Below, piece after piece: positions 13,735 to 25,694 of a stretch of DNA of 64,000 nucleotides. The translations under genes were made by a program, and so were the position numbers. The first letter of the stretch is position 1; every line of letters begins with the position of its first letter. Source of the stretch: Pegea sp. RAD2-039 (Eukaryota > Chordata > Thaliacea > Salpida > Salpidae); assembly GCA_034620365.1 (NCBI GenBank), contig JAQGEQ010000126.1, positions 186,001 through 250,000 of the forward strand, given 5' to 3'. The notes beneath the pieces were generated by a model that made no database searches, had not been told where the DNA came from, and saw nothing but the letters and a program-made list of their open reading frames with translations.

Positions 13735-13932
13735 TTTTATTTTTTTTTTATATATATAAATGCGAAGGAGGGTGCCTAAAGAGAGCACATCTCACTAGCA
13801 CACATTCTCAGGAGTTTTTTATGGTTTTTCTCAGGAGTTTTATATGTCTCTACCTGGGGTCGAACCCGGTACTTCCTAGCTAGATGTACCTTGTAGCTAG
13901 GTGTAGTAACCGCTTCGCCACCAAGCAGGACA
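13735..13932 (-). mobile_element. tRNA-derived SINE with LINE-type 3' tail
   Basis: On the minus strand the element begins near 13932 with a tRNA-like head. It has an A box TGGCGAAGCGG (13920-13910) and a B box GGGTTCGACCC (13867-13857), the normal order and spacing of an internal Pol III promoter. The body then has two ACTCCTGAGAA-type repeats (rc of 13808-13838). It ends in a 3' segment GTGCTCTCTTTAGGCACCCT (rc of 13771-13790) and CCTTCGCATTTATA, then an A-rich tail with TATA at 13735-13760. The same 3' segment lies at the end of LINE sequence at 61533-61590. The element is about 200 bases and looks nearly full length. Confidence 0.8.
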
Positions 13933-13984
13933 AATATTGAAATTTTGCGAAGAGAATGAAATTTTATTAACATTATTCTTTAAG

Positions 13985-14960
13985 AACAACAAAATTTCAA
14001 TTCAAAAGGAGCAAACAGTTCTTTTTGATCAACGTAGATAATGTTCTCAGGGTTTGATGTGATAAAAAGATCCAAAGTATTACCACCAATTGGGTTAAAA
14101 AAGCAACCATCTGAGATAGGCTATTGGCATCGAGAAAGCTTACAAAGGCATGACTTAAAATGGCTGAATTAAGGTTACTGCAATCCAAGTTAAATGATTT
14201 TCCCATAAATGCCGAACTCGGGTTATTTCAATCAATCTTACTGAAATTTAAATCTTTCAAAAAATCAGAAAATCTGGACTTTGAGCAATGAAAACCGAAA
14301 GCGATAATCTCAAATCCTGGACAATTAATGGCATCGATCTGAATTCTGGAGATCTTGGGTGCAAGCGACGGTTTGTAAACTACGCAAACACCGCCACCTC
14401 TATCTTACAAGCTGTTACAGCGCAAAGCACCAAAATGGTTAGCGTCAACCAGAAAAGAATCAGGATGCAACGGTTTCAACCAAGTTTCGGTGATAAAAAC
14501 AAATGTGAATTTCCAATTGGAAAATGTTGGTAATAATCGACCGCGCGTTGAAGAACATACCTAATCAAATAGAAGAATTGTCTTTTCGACGCTTGTGAGA
14601 TTTGATGATAGGCTGCTGTAAATTGATATCTTAAGCTGGAAGGATGGTATTCACAACTGTGTGCGGAGATAATCTGAAAAAAGAAGATGGCTATTTGCAA
14701 CTTCCGTTTTTTGAAAAAATCTTGACAATTCTCAAGGCCCATGGTAGACCTCGAACTTTGTATTTGAAATCTGTTGGTTGTTTCTTCTGGTTTCGGTTAT
14801 ACGCCTTTTTTCTAAGCAATCATCTTCACAAATATCATGCAATTTTTTTGTCAAGCCTTAGCTTATATAGCTTGGCAATAAATTTGCGTTTTTCACAAAT
14901 TTCCTGAAATGACACTTTCAACAGTCTTTGATGATCTGAGATTTTTTGCTCAGAAAATGA
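13985..14960 (-). mobile_element. Decayed LINE, APE-type endonuclease region (CR1/Jockey-like)
   Basis: Read on the minus strand in changing frames. ETWLKPLHPDSFLVDANHF-like sequence sits near 14490-14430, GGGVCVVYKPSLAPKISRIQ near 14375-14320, and SHAFVSFLDANSLSQMVAF near 14165-14100. These are the ETWL, GGGV and FLD-L-Q-V-FPT motifs of LINE endonucleases. Frameshifts and stops are frequent. The listed small open frames on either strand here are fragments or shadows of it. Confidence 0.7.
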
Positions 14961-15139
14961 GTGTGACATTCTTTGTAGAGGCATCCAGTTCATCCATTGA
15001 TTTAGACAAACCAATGCAGCGGTTATAGATTTGCTGATGGCTGATAATTAGAATTAGAGTTAGAGGAGGTAGAAGTTAGGCCAATGGTTCTATATTTAAT
15101 GCAATAATTATTTTAAACCCCATTTTCTTCATCTGGTTG

Positions 15140-15285
15140 TTTCCAAAGATATCATAAACTTTCTTGCTCACATCACTACAGGCGAGACAAAATCAGGAAA
15201 GGCATTTAATACACTTCATTGCCGAATCCTCAGCGGAGCAAATTTTATTGCAGGATTGACAATTGCCATTGCAAGCTTGTTTTGA
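15140..15285 (-). mobile_element. LINE ORF1 relic with Cys-rich (PHD-like) finger
   Basis: On the minus strand a Cys-rich stretch reads CNGNCQSCNKICSAEDSAMK, then CIKC, and after one stop CLACSD. The Cys spacing resembles the PHD-type finger found in ORF1 of CR1-group LINEs. It lies 5' of the endonuclease relic at 13985-14960 in the same orientation, as ORF1 should. The two are probably parts of one decayed element spanning 15300 to 13985. Confidence 0.5.
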
Positions 15286-15349
15286 TAAAGTCTGTTTGTC
15301 AGAATTGGACTTTAATTTAGATTTTTTGTACCTCTTTTTGAGCGATATA

Positions 15350-18300
15350 AACTACAAGTATGTATTTGGTTGTTTAAAGCAAAATTTAATTTGTCATAAG
15401 TTTCTTTTCTATTTTTAGCTCTGTTTGTCAGTGTTTGCTCAGCATCGAAACATATTTAAACATTTAATTTGAAAAAATCAGTATTTATTATGATTAAAAC
15501 AAAAGGACTCTGGTTTCCACTTTGATTTCGGTAACTGAAAAATAGCTCATAACTGAAGTATTTAATCTGTAATTTGCTGTTGAGCAACAAAAACAAAGAT
15601 GGGAAACAAGTAATCAAAGTTAGAGCCCAACAAATTGGTCAATCTAATCCTGTATAAACCATTTGTACATAATCAGTAGAGATAAATTAATTGAAGTTGA
15701 ACTGTAAAAATGGTTAAATGTTAGATAACACTTCAACACGGCATATAAGACTGATATTATACCAAGCAATAATTATGTTATAAAAAGGGGTCATTGCTCT
15801 TGCTGTATCGTTTAAAATGTGCTATAACTTTTAATAAGGATGACTTAAACCTTTTTTGTTTCTCAGAACAAGTACCAAGACAAAGAAAGCGACTAAAAAA
15901 GTCAACAACTGGATCTCAATAATTTCTGCCCTGGCGTAAATATGCATCGTCGTTCTCGCCCAAAGCAGGCCAAAAAAATTCACCGCTTAAAAATTTTATT
16001 TTCTACTTTTAATCAACTCTAAGTATTTGTTTCGAAATAGTTACACGACCAATACAAACCTTAAAAAAAAAAAAATAGTTTGTACTTAAAGTCTGTTTAT
16101 GTAATGATTATAATAAATATACTCTTATACATTTAGGGATGCTCGAAAATCAGTAAGTATTCTAAGTATATAAGTTTGGTTTTTAAGCGTTATAATAAAA
16201 TAATTTTTAATCTAAACTATACAATATTAAATTAAATTATATAAAGCTGATAATTTTAACCTTACTTCTAACTTTTCTTTACCGCCTCATGCGGTTATTT
16301 TGTGTACTATTCTGCTGTCATTCATGGTTGAAAGCAATTCCTGGTTGGTAAAGACGCATCTTGTGACTATGCATCTTATTATTATTTTCTCTGATTACTA
16401 TTCCACATTTTTTGTTCCTCATTTTTTCGTATAAATCTATGTAAGCTGTTTTCTAGATATTTATTGTACTTATAGAAATATTTTATTTAAAAAATTTGTT
16501 TTACTTTTATAAGCTTTGTTGTGTTTAACTATTAATTTGTTTAAAATAATTTTAGATGCTTCGTCTAATATGATATTTGTTTTTCATTTAACATATTTTA
16601 TTGAAACTAAATGTTTCCAATAGTTTTAGTAAAACGAAAGTATTGAATATTTTTTTAACAGTCTGTAATTTATCATACAGTCAATAGAATGAGCAAATTA
16701 TATTTTATTCTTCTAAAGCTTTTATTTTTTTGGGTTCATTTTTCTGAAATTTATTTAACATAAAAAGTAATTAGTTTTTTAAGGTTAATCTAACAAATAA
16801 TAAAACAAGTAGGGGATTTTTAAACCAAGTTCCTTTATACAAATGTCTTTGACTTATTAGAATTTTTGATGTATTGAATTTATTATTAATTTATTTTAAT
16901 TTTTATTTATTATTTTCATTTATAAATGTATATTGAGATTTAAATCGTTTAACTTTTGATGTATTTTAGAAAATAAATTATGTTTTATTTAAGTAATAAC
17001 TATTCAAAGTAATGTTACCTTTGGGTTATATATTATAGTTATGATTATTTTGCAACTAATTTTTGTAACAAATGAAAAAACTGGCTATTTTTATTGATGT
17101 TGTTAGAGTTTAATAACTACAGTGTTATTAGAGAATTTTTTATTTTAATTAGATAAGACTTTTTCTTAAGAAATATTAATACTTAGTATCATATATGTAT
17201 TTAAAAATGCATCTTAGAATATTTTGACTGAATCATAATTTAATTTTAGTAATATTGATTAATTAAAATTATTAGTAGTATTATATTCTTAAGTTGATTT
17301 ATTTGTTGCACAGAAGTTAGCATATTATATTTTATAATCTTTGTGGTAATACTTTTTATGATAAATAAGAGGGTTTATATTAAAGTTCTTTAATTGAAAT
17401 AATAATACTTAATAATGTATTATTACTATGGTCATTTTTCTTAAAACTTTTTGTCATATACTGAAATGAATTGTTGTTATATATATCTTTGTTAAAATAT
17501 AGCTAGAATTATATGTTACTTGAATATTTTCTAAAGCTATAACAAATTCTATAGCAAAATTCATGTTGCTTAATTCAATTTTTATTAAGTAAAAACTTTT
17601 TAAGGTCAGTATTGTTATAATTTTTAAGTTATAATATTTTTATTTTTTGAGACTTCATTTTTATTTCCAATGATAAATAAAGTATGAGATAAAGAATCAC
17701 AAATTAAATGTTTAAATAAAGTTTTTAAATTATAAAAGCATTAATAAAATGATAAATTACAAAGTTTTATTAAAAAAAACAATTTTTTACTCAAAAAATG
17801 TATAAATAGATGAATTTGTTCATTTTTCTGCAACATTTTCATTCTGTATTGACATTTCTATAAATATAATTTAAAAATTTCAATTATTTCTGAAAGTTTG
17901 AAAATATGTAAATTAGATTTTCTAATATGCAAATTGTATTTAGCTTAAAATGTGTGAAGCTATTTTGATTAATTTCATGTTTTATAATCTAGGATATTAC
18001 TTAAACATACAAACTTTTTAGTTAACAAACAATACACCCTTTTTAATGTATTTGTTTCCAAACCAATATTTTTCTTGGTACTACTAAAAGTAAGTTTTAG
18101 TTTGGTAAATCAAACATTAAACCCTTAATTTTCTATACTTTTTTCTTCAATGACAATATATAACTTCAATAAAATGGAAAACAAATATTTAATGATCTTT
18201 TTTTGTTAAACTACTTTAGAAATAAGATGAATTGTTTTTAAATCAAATTTTATTGAAAAGTTTTGCGGTGAATTTTACAATTTTTCTGTTTATGTTTCAT

Positions 18301-18360
18301 TTTCAGTAAATATTTTTGTTACTTAATCTAAAATTGTTTAATTTAAAGCAAGACGGGAAG
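15350..18360. other. Intergenic AT desert
   Basis: About 3 kb. 15350-16060 has mixed composition and may be more decayed repeat. 16060-18360 is close to 80 percent A+T with long T and A runs. No gene, RNA or repeat is supported on either strand. Confidence 0.5.
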
Positions 18361-18411
18361 AGGCTTTAAAACTGTTAAAATCCAACAACTAGCGCTTTCG
18401 TGCGTATGACG

Positions 18412-18420
18412 ACCGGAAGC
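18412..18420 (+). promoter_or_regulatory. ETS/GABP-type site
   Basis: ACCGGAAGC matches the ETS family core (A/C)CCGGAAG(T/C). Such sites are common in CpG-type core promoters. Confidence 0.45.
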
Positions 18421-18427
18421 ACTGACT

Positions 18428-18441
18428 GTTGCCATAGCAAC
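18428..18441 (+). promoter_or_regulatory. RFX X-box
   Basis: GTTGCCATAGCAAC is a perfect two-armed X-box (GTTGCC, AT spacer, then AGCAAC), the palindromic optimum for RFX factors. In animals RFX proteins control ciliary and some neuronal genes. Confidence 0.6.
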
Positions 18442-19229
18442 GCTTTTTTCTTTTTTTGTCTTTTGCGTACTGCAGTTGGTTGCCATGACATTTTCACGCT
18501 TCGCCAGCGTTTATTTTCTTTGACTTGCAACTCACAATTTATTTGGTTAACCTTTCAATAGCTCTTATCAGTAGGTTTCGAGTTTCTAATTTTTTGCTTA
18601 ATTTATTTTTTAGCTTTAAACGTTTTTGTGATTAATTTAAATCTTCTGGCAATTGATAAATCGGTGAATTTGGTGAGTTTGCTCTTTTACAATTGTTTAA
18701 TGACTCCTAAGAGTAATAATTTTGTGATTACAGCTTTGCTATTTGCTTATTTTTGTAAGGAAATAAAAGTTGATTTTCTTCAAATAGTGATTTTATCTTC
18801 TTACAAATTTGTTTTATTGATTTATTTTCCTGTAGTCTTCAGAATTTATTTTTTTTAATTTCTAATTTAGCAATCTTTCATTTTTCAACAATTTTTATTT
18901 GCATTTGTTAATTTAATTACTGTTTGATAAGTTATGTATTCATGGCTTGATGAGCACTTTATCAAATTTACAATTAAAATTGTTTTCTACAAGCATGAAT
19001 GTTTAAAAGTTTAACTTTCATTTTTTGACAGTTAAACTTCAAAACTAGGGAATTATTTACCTCAATTTATTGAGATCAGTGTTTTATGTAACTAAATCAT
19101 AGATAAATTTTTATACTTTAAATCACTTTTATAGGATAATTAAGTTCAGTTTCTACTTTATCAACTTCAAACTTTAAAATTTCAATTATCTTTTCAACAA
19201 CTTAATGAACTTTTTAGGCGCCTTTGGTA

Positions 19230-19238
19230 ATGTGTTAA
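19230..19238 (+). promoter_or_regulatory. Minimal upstream 'start-stop' frame in FOXN leader
   Basis: ATG TGT TAA lies 25 bases before the FOXN start codon, in the same exon if the acceptor at 19217 is used. Such two-codon frames can lower translation of the main frame. Only the sequence is seen; use is inferred. Confidence 0.3.
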
Positions 19239-19254
19239 TCTTGCTTTTCTGGTC

Positions 19255-22200
19255 ATGACATCGAAGCAGGACTTATCTTTTCAAAAACCTTTGAATGCCG
19301 AATGGTGTGATTATGATAAAAGCAGTTTTGAAATCAACTCTGAAATCGTTCCTCAAGTTGATACGGAAATCACATTGAATATATCAGGCAACAAAGTTTG
19401 TGACATAAACTGCTACATTCCAGAATATGAAGTCTCAACTTTGCCATACACAAGCACATCTGGTTTGAGCGATGCTTCGATAGCAGATTCTGATCTAAAC
19501 TCTTCAGGTTTGAGTATAGAAGATACTTCAAAGGCTTACAACAATAATCTGTTGGAAGATACGGCTGAAGAAATGGATTTAGCTGAAATTAATCCAACAA
19601 TCAAATCTAATTTAGATTGTAATCAATTATTGAATTTATCACCAGATACTGCTGCTACTTTTAACGACGATAAATTCAGTTCTTTTGATGAAACCATTAT
19701 TTCTTCTGGTGATGATAAAACTGATCTGATAGAAGACAAAGATAAAACTAAAGTTGAAGTCAACAATGAAGATGCATTTAGTGAAAAGCGACTGAATTTA
19801 GATCAGTGTTTAGATGTTTCATCACTAAAACCTCTTGATTCATCTACACCTTTCTTTCAGATTAGAAAAGAAAGTTTACTCAAAAATGCGCCATCCAACA
19901 CCACCCAAGTCCACATTGACATCACGAAAGATGTTGAAGCGACTGTTGTGTCTTCTCAACTTCAATTAGATGTTAACTCAAACTTAGCTGCTCGTCCATC
20001 ATTAGATAATCTCTCTGCTGATACTGCTGAAAAAGAAAATAGTTTATGTGAAACCAACGTGCCAATAAAACAAGTAGATGAAAAACACGAGAACAAAACT
20101 TCTGCCATTGAAACTGCTGCAAATTTTCAACAAGCAGCAACTATAGTTGCTACTACTGCTAACGCTTCAACTGCTACAAGTGCGTCTGCTCAATCTCAAA
20201 CGAAGCCAAAAGTCGTGAAATTTATCCGAAATATTTCTCTAAAACCAATCTACAAATTCGATAAAGTCCCTATAAAACAAGTTACGTCATCAAACCAACC
20301 AACAGTCCATCGAATTCAATCATTTCCAGGGCAACCCACTTCTATACAAACGCTAAATAGCGGTAACAACGAAACCTCAGCCTCTAAAGTGACCATCAAA
20401 CCGAAAAATATTCTGGACTTACTCAAAAGTGCCCCTGGCGATAAATACAAACAAATTGGGGATCGAATAGTCTTGCCATACAATAAACTATCAACAGCTG
20501 CTTCAAGCAAAGATACAATCAAAGTCCGAACTATCTCACCAGCAACGCAATTGAACCCTCAACAGCGTAAACCTCTCGTAGTAACAATCAAAAAAGGGTC
20601 TCAAAACCCTTCTAACATGTTCATCTCTCCTAATTTAAAGAAGTCTATGTCCTCATCCAGTGGTAGTATCATCCACCGTGTCTCTCAGATCAACATTGTC
20701 AGCAAGAATAATCCGTCAGTGATAAAACGCTACACACAATCCAAAACTCCTTTAAATGTGCGTTCTCTCAATTCTTTCAACTCGTCACAGACACAGTGGA
20801 AGAAAAGTCTTCCCGCTCTTAACCAACCATATACAGTAAAAGTATCCAATCAAGTGAGTCTCTGCACCAATTCTACCTCAATTCCACTAACATCATTTGG
20901 CAAGAAGACATGGGCTATAAAAAAAGAGATTAAATCCGAGAATATTGGAATCAAATCGAAGATTAGAAACAATTTCTTCTACAAATCACCCATCAAAGGC
21001 CTACACGTCAATCCAACTCCAAATATTGATTTGATGCAAAGTTTCAAGTCTTCAGTCAACCGTCCATCTCCTCATCAACTATTTGATGTCTTTGATGAGC
21101 TAACAAATCTTGATTGGCTGAATGATGAAGATAAATCTTTGTTTCGAGAGATCAGGAAGCTGAATCCGGATGACCCAGGGATCGGTATGAGCGGCGATGA
21201 AAGTGATTTCGATGGAGTTGATCTCGAGAAGAACAAATCAAACCGCTCGATAATAACGGCTTATTCCAAAGTTTACGGATCTGTGAGTTGATCTGGGATC
21301 ACATCAAGATCTAACAACATCTCTTTGCAGGCTTACTACTCTCAAACAAGACCTACGGACTACCAATACAACCCCAATAGCAAACCCCCATACTCGTTCA
21401 GTTCACTTATCTTCATGGCTGTCGAGGACTCAGATGAAAAGAAGCTTCCAGTGAAGGTAAGTCGGGATGTTTCGAGCGTTTATGACGTCATCAATTGCAG
21501 GATATCTACACATGGGTTTGCAAACATTTCCCGTACTTTCGTACGGCGCCATCTGGTTGGAAAAATTCAATACGTCATAACCTGTCGCTTAATCGATGTT
21601 TCCAGAAAGCTGAGAACCCCTACAAGGAAAAGGTTTCTTGTTTTTGTTCAAATGAGTTTAGTTTGAGAATTAACAACTCGCAGGAGACAGCGAAAGGCGC
21701 TCTATGGTGTATTGACCCCGCATACCGGACCAACTTGGTCCAAGCGCTCAAACGAAGCCCCTATTACCCATATCTACATCCAGTAGGTTTTACATCGCCA
21801 GAACCTCTTCGTAATCTTGCTGATCTGCTTCCAGGGTAAATATTTTCCACTTTTTTATTTGAGTTTTAATGTTTTGAACCGCAGGGTTACTAGAGAATTA
21901 CCGAAAACAGCGCAATCCGAAGCAGCTAAACATTTATGGGATGGTATGTACATTTGATAATAGCATCTGCTTGCATCTCTTTCACTACATAACATCACTG
22001 ACAGTTAGAAACAGATTAGTCAGATTTTAGTGGAAGTTTTAGATGGAAGTTAATTGATAATATTCGATTGAAAAATTTAAGTATATTCCAAGTAAATAAC
22101 CAATCAGCATCCAGTATTTAACGATTAATTCTTTCATATTCGTATGTCCACCACTGGCCACTTAACACAAAAGAAGCTACCGACTAGGTGTTTTGTCTAT

Positions 22201-25172
22201 TCTACAGGGAGTAGGTCTTTCTTTCTTCAACTACCAGTGGTTTTTAGCTCACGTAGCATTCGATTTGAGATGGCTTTGGGAATAGCAGTCGTGTCTTATC
22301 TTAAATTCTTAAAATCGATTGCTACAAGCTCTAAAATTGATATCTGAACAATTTCTAATTCCATTTTCTTAATTACTAACCAAATGAATATAATTTGCTT
22401 GGAAAACTGTTTGAAATACATATAGTTGAGTAATTCCAAAATTACGTTGAAGAAATTTGCCTTTCAACACTTTTTCAATTTAAATCAATTTTGTTTCAAT
22501 ATTTGAGGGCAAAATATCGAAATTGAAAACAGAATTTCGATGAGAAGAAAGTTTGTTTCACTAAAAGCTCAGCAGATACAAAAGAATAGATTTGAGATTA
22601 AATCAGAAAGTGTTTGCCACTAACTTGCTTGTTCTGTAAAATGTCACTACTTTGCTGCTTTTGCTGCCATAGTTTACTACCAGCATGTATCTTGTAGGCA
22701 TCCTCATAATTTGCTTGCATCTGTTGTTTCAACTAATCAACTTTTTTCCAAATGTTTTGTGTGTTTACTAAACAGTTTAATTGAAGACATTTCAGCATGA
22801 CAACTTGAAATTATTGAATTTACGGTTGATTTAATCAACCTCATCACTTGCATCATCTGTAATTGCATCCTGTCTTGTTTTGATGAAATTATTTTCATTT
22901 TTTGTTTCATCAATTATAAATTTTGTTTATTCAAAATTGAGTCTGGATCTCATTAAAAGATCTTCTTTTCAAAATTTTTTAGAATTTGTAATCTCAAAAA
23001 GAAGTTTTTTTTTTGCAATTGTTTTGAAGATTTGTTTTACAAATTCAGTTTTAAATTTAGTTTTTCAACTTTTGGTGAAATGTTGTGTTCATTTCGACTT
23101 TTTCCACTTGTTCTGTTGTCGTTTGTTTGTCGCTATTTCATTTATATATCACATCAGTTTGTTGCTTGATACTTTACAAAAATACATCTCTTAAATATTT
23201 CAAACTAATCAATGGTAACTAAACATTTTTACAAAATGCTAATCAGCTAAAACTGCTTCATAAACATAAACTCATTTTGCTAACTTAAAAATTCCTGGAA
23301 ATAATCAGATTACATAAAAAAAGCTGCTGAAAACGCTGCAATAAAAATGTAATTATTTCAAACTAATTTTTAATATGTTGGTGATATTTTAACATTTTCA
23401 AAAAAAGCCCAAATATTTTTTCAACAATTCAACTAATACAATTTTCGACAACTTCAGTCAACAAACTTATAATTGATAACTGAAATAATATTTTCTTGTC
23501 AGATATACACAACGATTGATTTCAATTATCAAGTATGTCTTCACCTCATCACATAAATTAACCTCTGAACTAAATATCTCTAATTCAATAAAACCACCTG
23601 AAACATAAACAAACTGACCATCAAATTTCTGTTACAACTCGCTTCTCCATGGCATGTCTCAACTTTTCCAATTGTTGGTTTCTTGTGCTGTCTCACAACA
23701 ACATCAATCCTAAGATGAAGATTTGATCTTGACATTTTTCTATTTATAGACCCAGTAATGGCTTCCGCTGCCTTTGATTTGGTGAGCTTGAAAAGAAGTG
23801 GTAAGCCTGCTTGTGCTGTTGAAGGTATTAAATATTTCCCAAAACCTCAATCTAGTATCTAAACGATGGAATCATCAAGCTTCGACTTAATTAGCTGCTT
23901 GTAGGCTTCCATAACTCATTAGTAGTTGGCTTTTGAATTAAAGTGCTTGCATCTGCATCACGTTGTTGTCGTTAAATGACTTACTCGTCGTTTAGAATTA
24001 CAAGTAGCTTATGGCTTTAACAACTTAATTCGATTTTATCCATCATCCGTATTAACATCGCTCACTAATCTTCAAAGGATTTGTGCCCAGATGACGCTCT
24101 AACCACTCAACCAACTCCTAGCCCTTCTAGTTAACAAGTTGTCTTTCATTTGCAGATACCAACCGCTTAAACTGGCAAAAAAGCTTCGAGGGAACCCTTG
24201 AAAAAGTCTTGAACAAAACTCCATTTAAAGAGTACGGACCACATCACGTGATCCTCAACTAAACTTCTCAATTTCAGCTTACAACGACGCGACAGCGTAG
24301 AGTCGATAGGAAGCGAGAAGCTTGTAATCAACGATTCCATCACTCAAGAACACACCTACTCTTCAAGCCAACCTTCAACATCTTCATCTGCTCCTAATCA
24401 TCGAAGCGAATCTCCTAATAGTGATAAATCGGCGCCCGATGCCGCGTACGAGTTCGAAAGCGTTGTGACGTCATCAGATGAGGCGGTGATGGGCGGTGAC
24501 TTGTACATAGATGAAGTTGATCTGACTGAGATCGGGAACGAAGTCGAGATCATGTCAAACGCTTCATCAGTTGATGAGCAATCTCAGATGCTCTTTGATA
24601 GCGGTTTCGCGAGCTTGAAACAATTTGATATGAACCAACCTCCGGATAAGAAAGACACAAATCTTACTGATTCGGAGGTCTCAGTTACTCCCGAAAGTCC
24701 TCAGAGGCAAGTTGTAAAAAAGATGACAAAGCGGCGAAAAGTTAAAGAAGAAGTAAAGATGACTGGAAAGCCTGGAAGGAAGAAGATGACAAAGGGGCGT
24801 GTGGGGAGACCCCGAAAATCAGATTTAGGGATCAAGAAGCTTTCTGTTGGAAGCCGAAAGCGCGATTCTGCTGTTGATGAAAGTGTGTCTCGTTCAACTT
24901 TACAAAAAAAGCCGAAGAAGTCTTCAGAGTCGGATGTTGATTCAGAAAAGAAGATGAGGAAATCCCATTACCACACAAGATCTTCAGGACACAGATTGCT
25001 CAGTCCTAGTCAGAATAAAAACCGCAAGAAGCGCTCAAGAATTGATGAAGTAAGTGTAGATGAGAAGGAAGTCATCCCTGCTGCCGTGTTTCCTTCAAAT
25101 ACTGCTGATGAAAGTGATCACGAGATGCTAGATGCTGCTAATTGCTTACTGAGTTTGTCTCGGACTCGATAA
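19255..25172 (+). CDS. FOXN3: Forkhead transcription factor of the FOXN2/FOXN3 (CHES1) group, 8 coding exons
   Basis: Nuclear DNA-binding protein; the FOXN2/3 group acts mainly as a repressor in cell-cycle and DNA-damage responses. Exons: 19255-21282, 21331-21456, 21501-21632, 21684-21835, 21885-21943, 23750-23800, 24156-24231, 24278-25172. They sum to 3519 bases, 1172 residues, in frame. The forkhead domain starts at residue 694 ([16 protein letters not shown]). Its recognition helix [12 protein letters not shown] is at 738-749, followed by [10 protein letters not shown]. Before it, [11 protein letters not shown] at 614-624 is the FOXN2/3 N-terminal motif. The tail has DSGFASLK and [16 protein letters not shown], both FOXN3-like, and a Lys/Arg-rich stretch with an AT-hook-like GRPRK. 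The 676 residues encoded before the forkhead exons are far longer than in vertebrates (about 490 in total). Four introns are only 44-51 bases. The exon 7 donor (GA|GTACGG) was chosen because it alone keeps the frame. Confidence 0.9.
21944..23749 (+). other. FOXN intron 5 (1.8 kb)
   Basis: Long intron just after the forkhead exons. T-rich stretches give chance frames such as 22880-23194. I see no repeat of the families found elsewhere. Confidence 0.5.
24075..24116 (-). repeat. tRNA-like (SINE head) relic in FOXN intron 6
   Basis: On the minus strand GTTGGTTGAGTGGTTAGAGC (24114-24095) resembles the D-arm/A box of tRNA-Leu/Ser or of SINE heads. It is followed by a decayed B box, GGGCACAAATCC (24088-24077). 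The boxes are too close and too altered for a working tRNA gene. Confidence 0.35.
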
Positions 25173-25694
25173 ACCCGTCCAATGTTGCTACTCCTGACAA
25201 ACATTTCAGTTTTTATCCTTGTTTGTTTGTTTGTTTTATTTAACTGCTAATTAGACGAAGTTTCCTGCTTTTATTGCTCTCTATAATTGCGCAATATTGA
25301 AATGTTGTTACTATACTTTGGATGCAGTAGATTTGAACCAAGGACTGCCTCTTTTAGCTACTCTCTAACAAGCCCTGACATTTACAGAAAAAGTTGCCAT
25401 AAATTTGCTGCTACAAACAGAAATCATTTTACTAGAACTTGTAAATAAGACGCGGTGGTGGTGTCTCACCTTCGCTTTTCCACAAAACAAATTCAATTTT
25501 ATCATTTAGTCTTCCATTATATCGACGACTGTGTTAGTTTACGTGAGTGAGAGAAAATAATTGGATACAAAATTAGCATTTTGCAGCTTTGTCTCTAAAT
25601 TGTTACTTCACCACCTCTACAGCATTAGTCTATCTTCTTAATGTCAATTAATGGCCAATAACGTTTTCATGTCCACTAGAAGTAACTAATGTTT

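Larger units (their letters stand above)
18365..18620 (+). promoter_or_regulatory. Candidate FOXN promoter island
   Basis: A sudden island of CG-containing sequence after 2 kb of AT desert and about 0.7-0.9 kb before the FOXN start codon. It holds an ETS core (18412-18420), a perfect RFX X-box (18428-18441), a second imperfect X-box (GGTTGCCATGACA near 18478-18490) and several CG dinucleotides. The position and content suggest a core promoter or 5' UTR exon. An acceptor-like TTTTTAG at 19211-19217 suggests a 5' UTR intron. Inferred, not proven. Confidence 0.55.

Noticed and set aside
13686-13973. Overlapping 65-residue frames on both strands
   Set aside because: They lie in the SINE and show no coding pattern.
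14288-14907. Small frames on both strands (14288-14533 +, 14476-14742 -, 14644-14907 +)
   Set aside because: Pieces or shadows of a decayed LINE on the minus strand.
18628-18858. 76-residue frame upstream of FOXN
   Set aside because: T-rich sequence in the presumed 5' UTR intron; low-complexity product.
22880-23194. 104-residue hydrophobic frame
   Set aside because: Phe/Leu/Ser-rich translation of a T-rich part of FOXN intron 5; no start context or homology.
24232-24261. FOXN exon 7 donor at CAC|GTGATC
   Set aside because: Puts the last exon in a frame that stops after about 34 codons; the donor GA|GTACGG leads into the long conserved tail.
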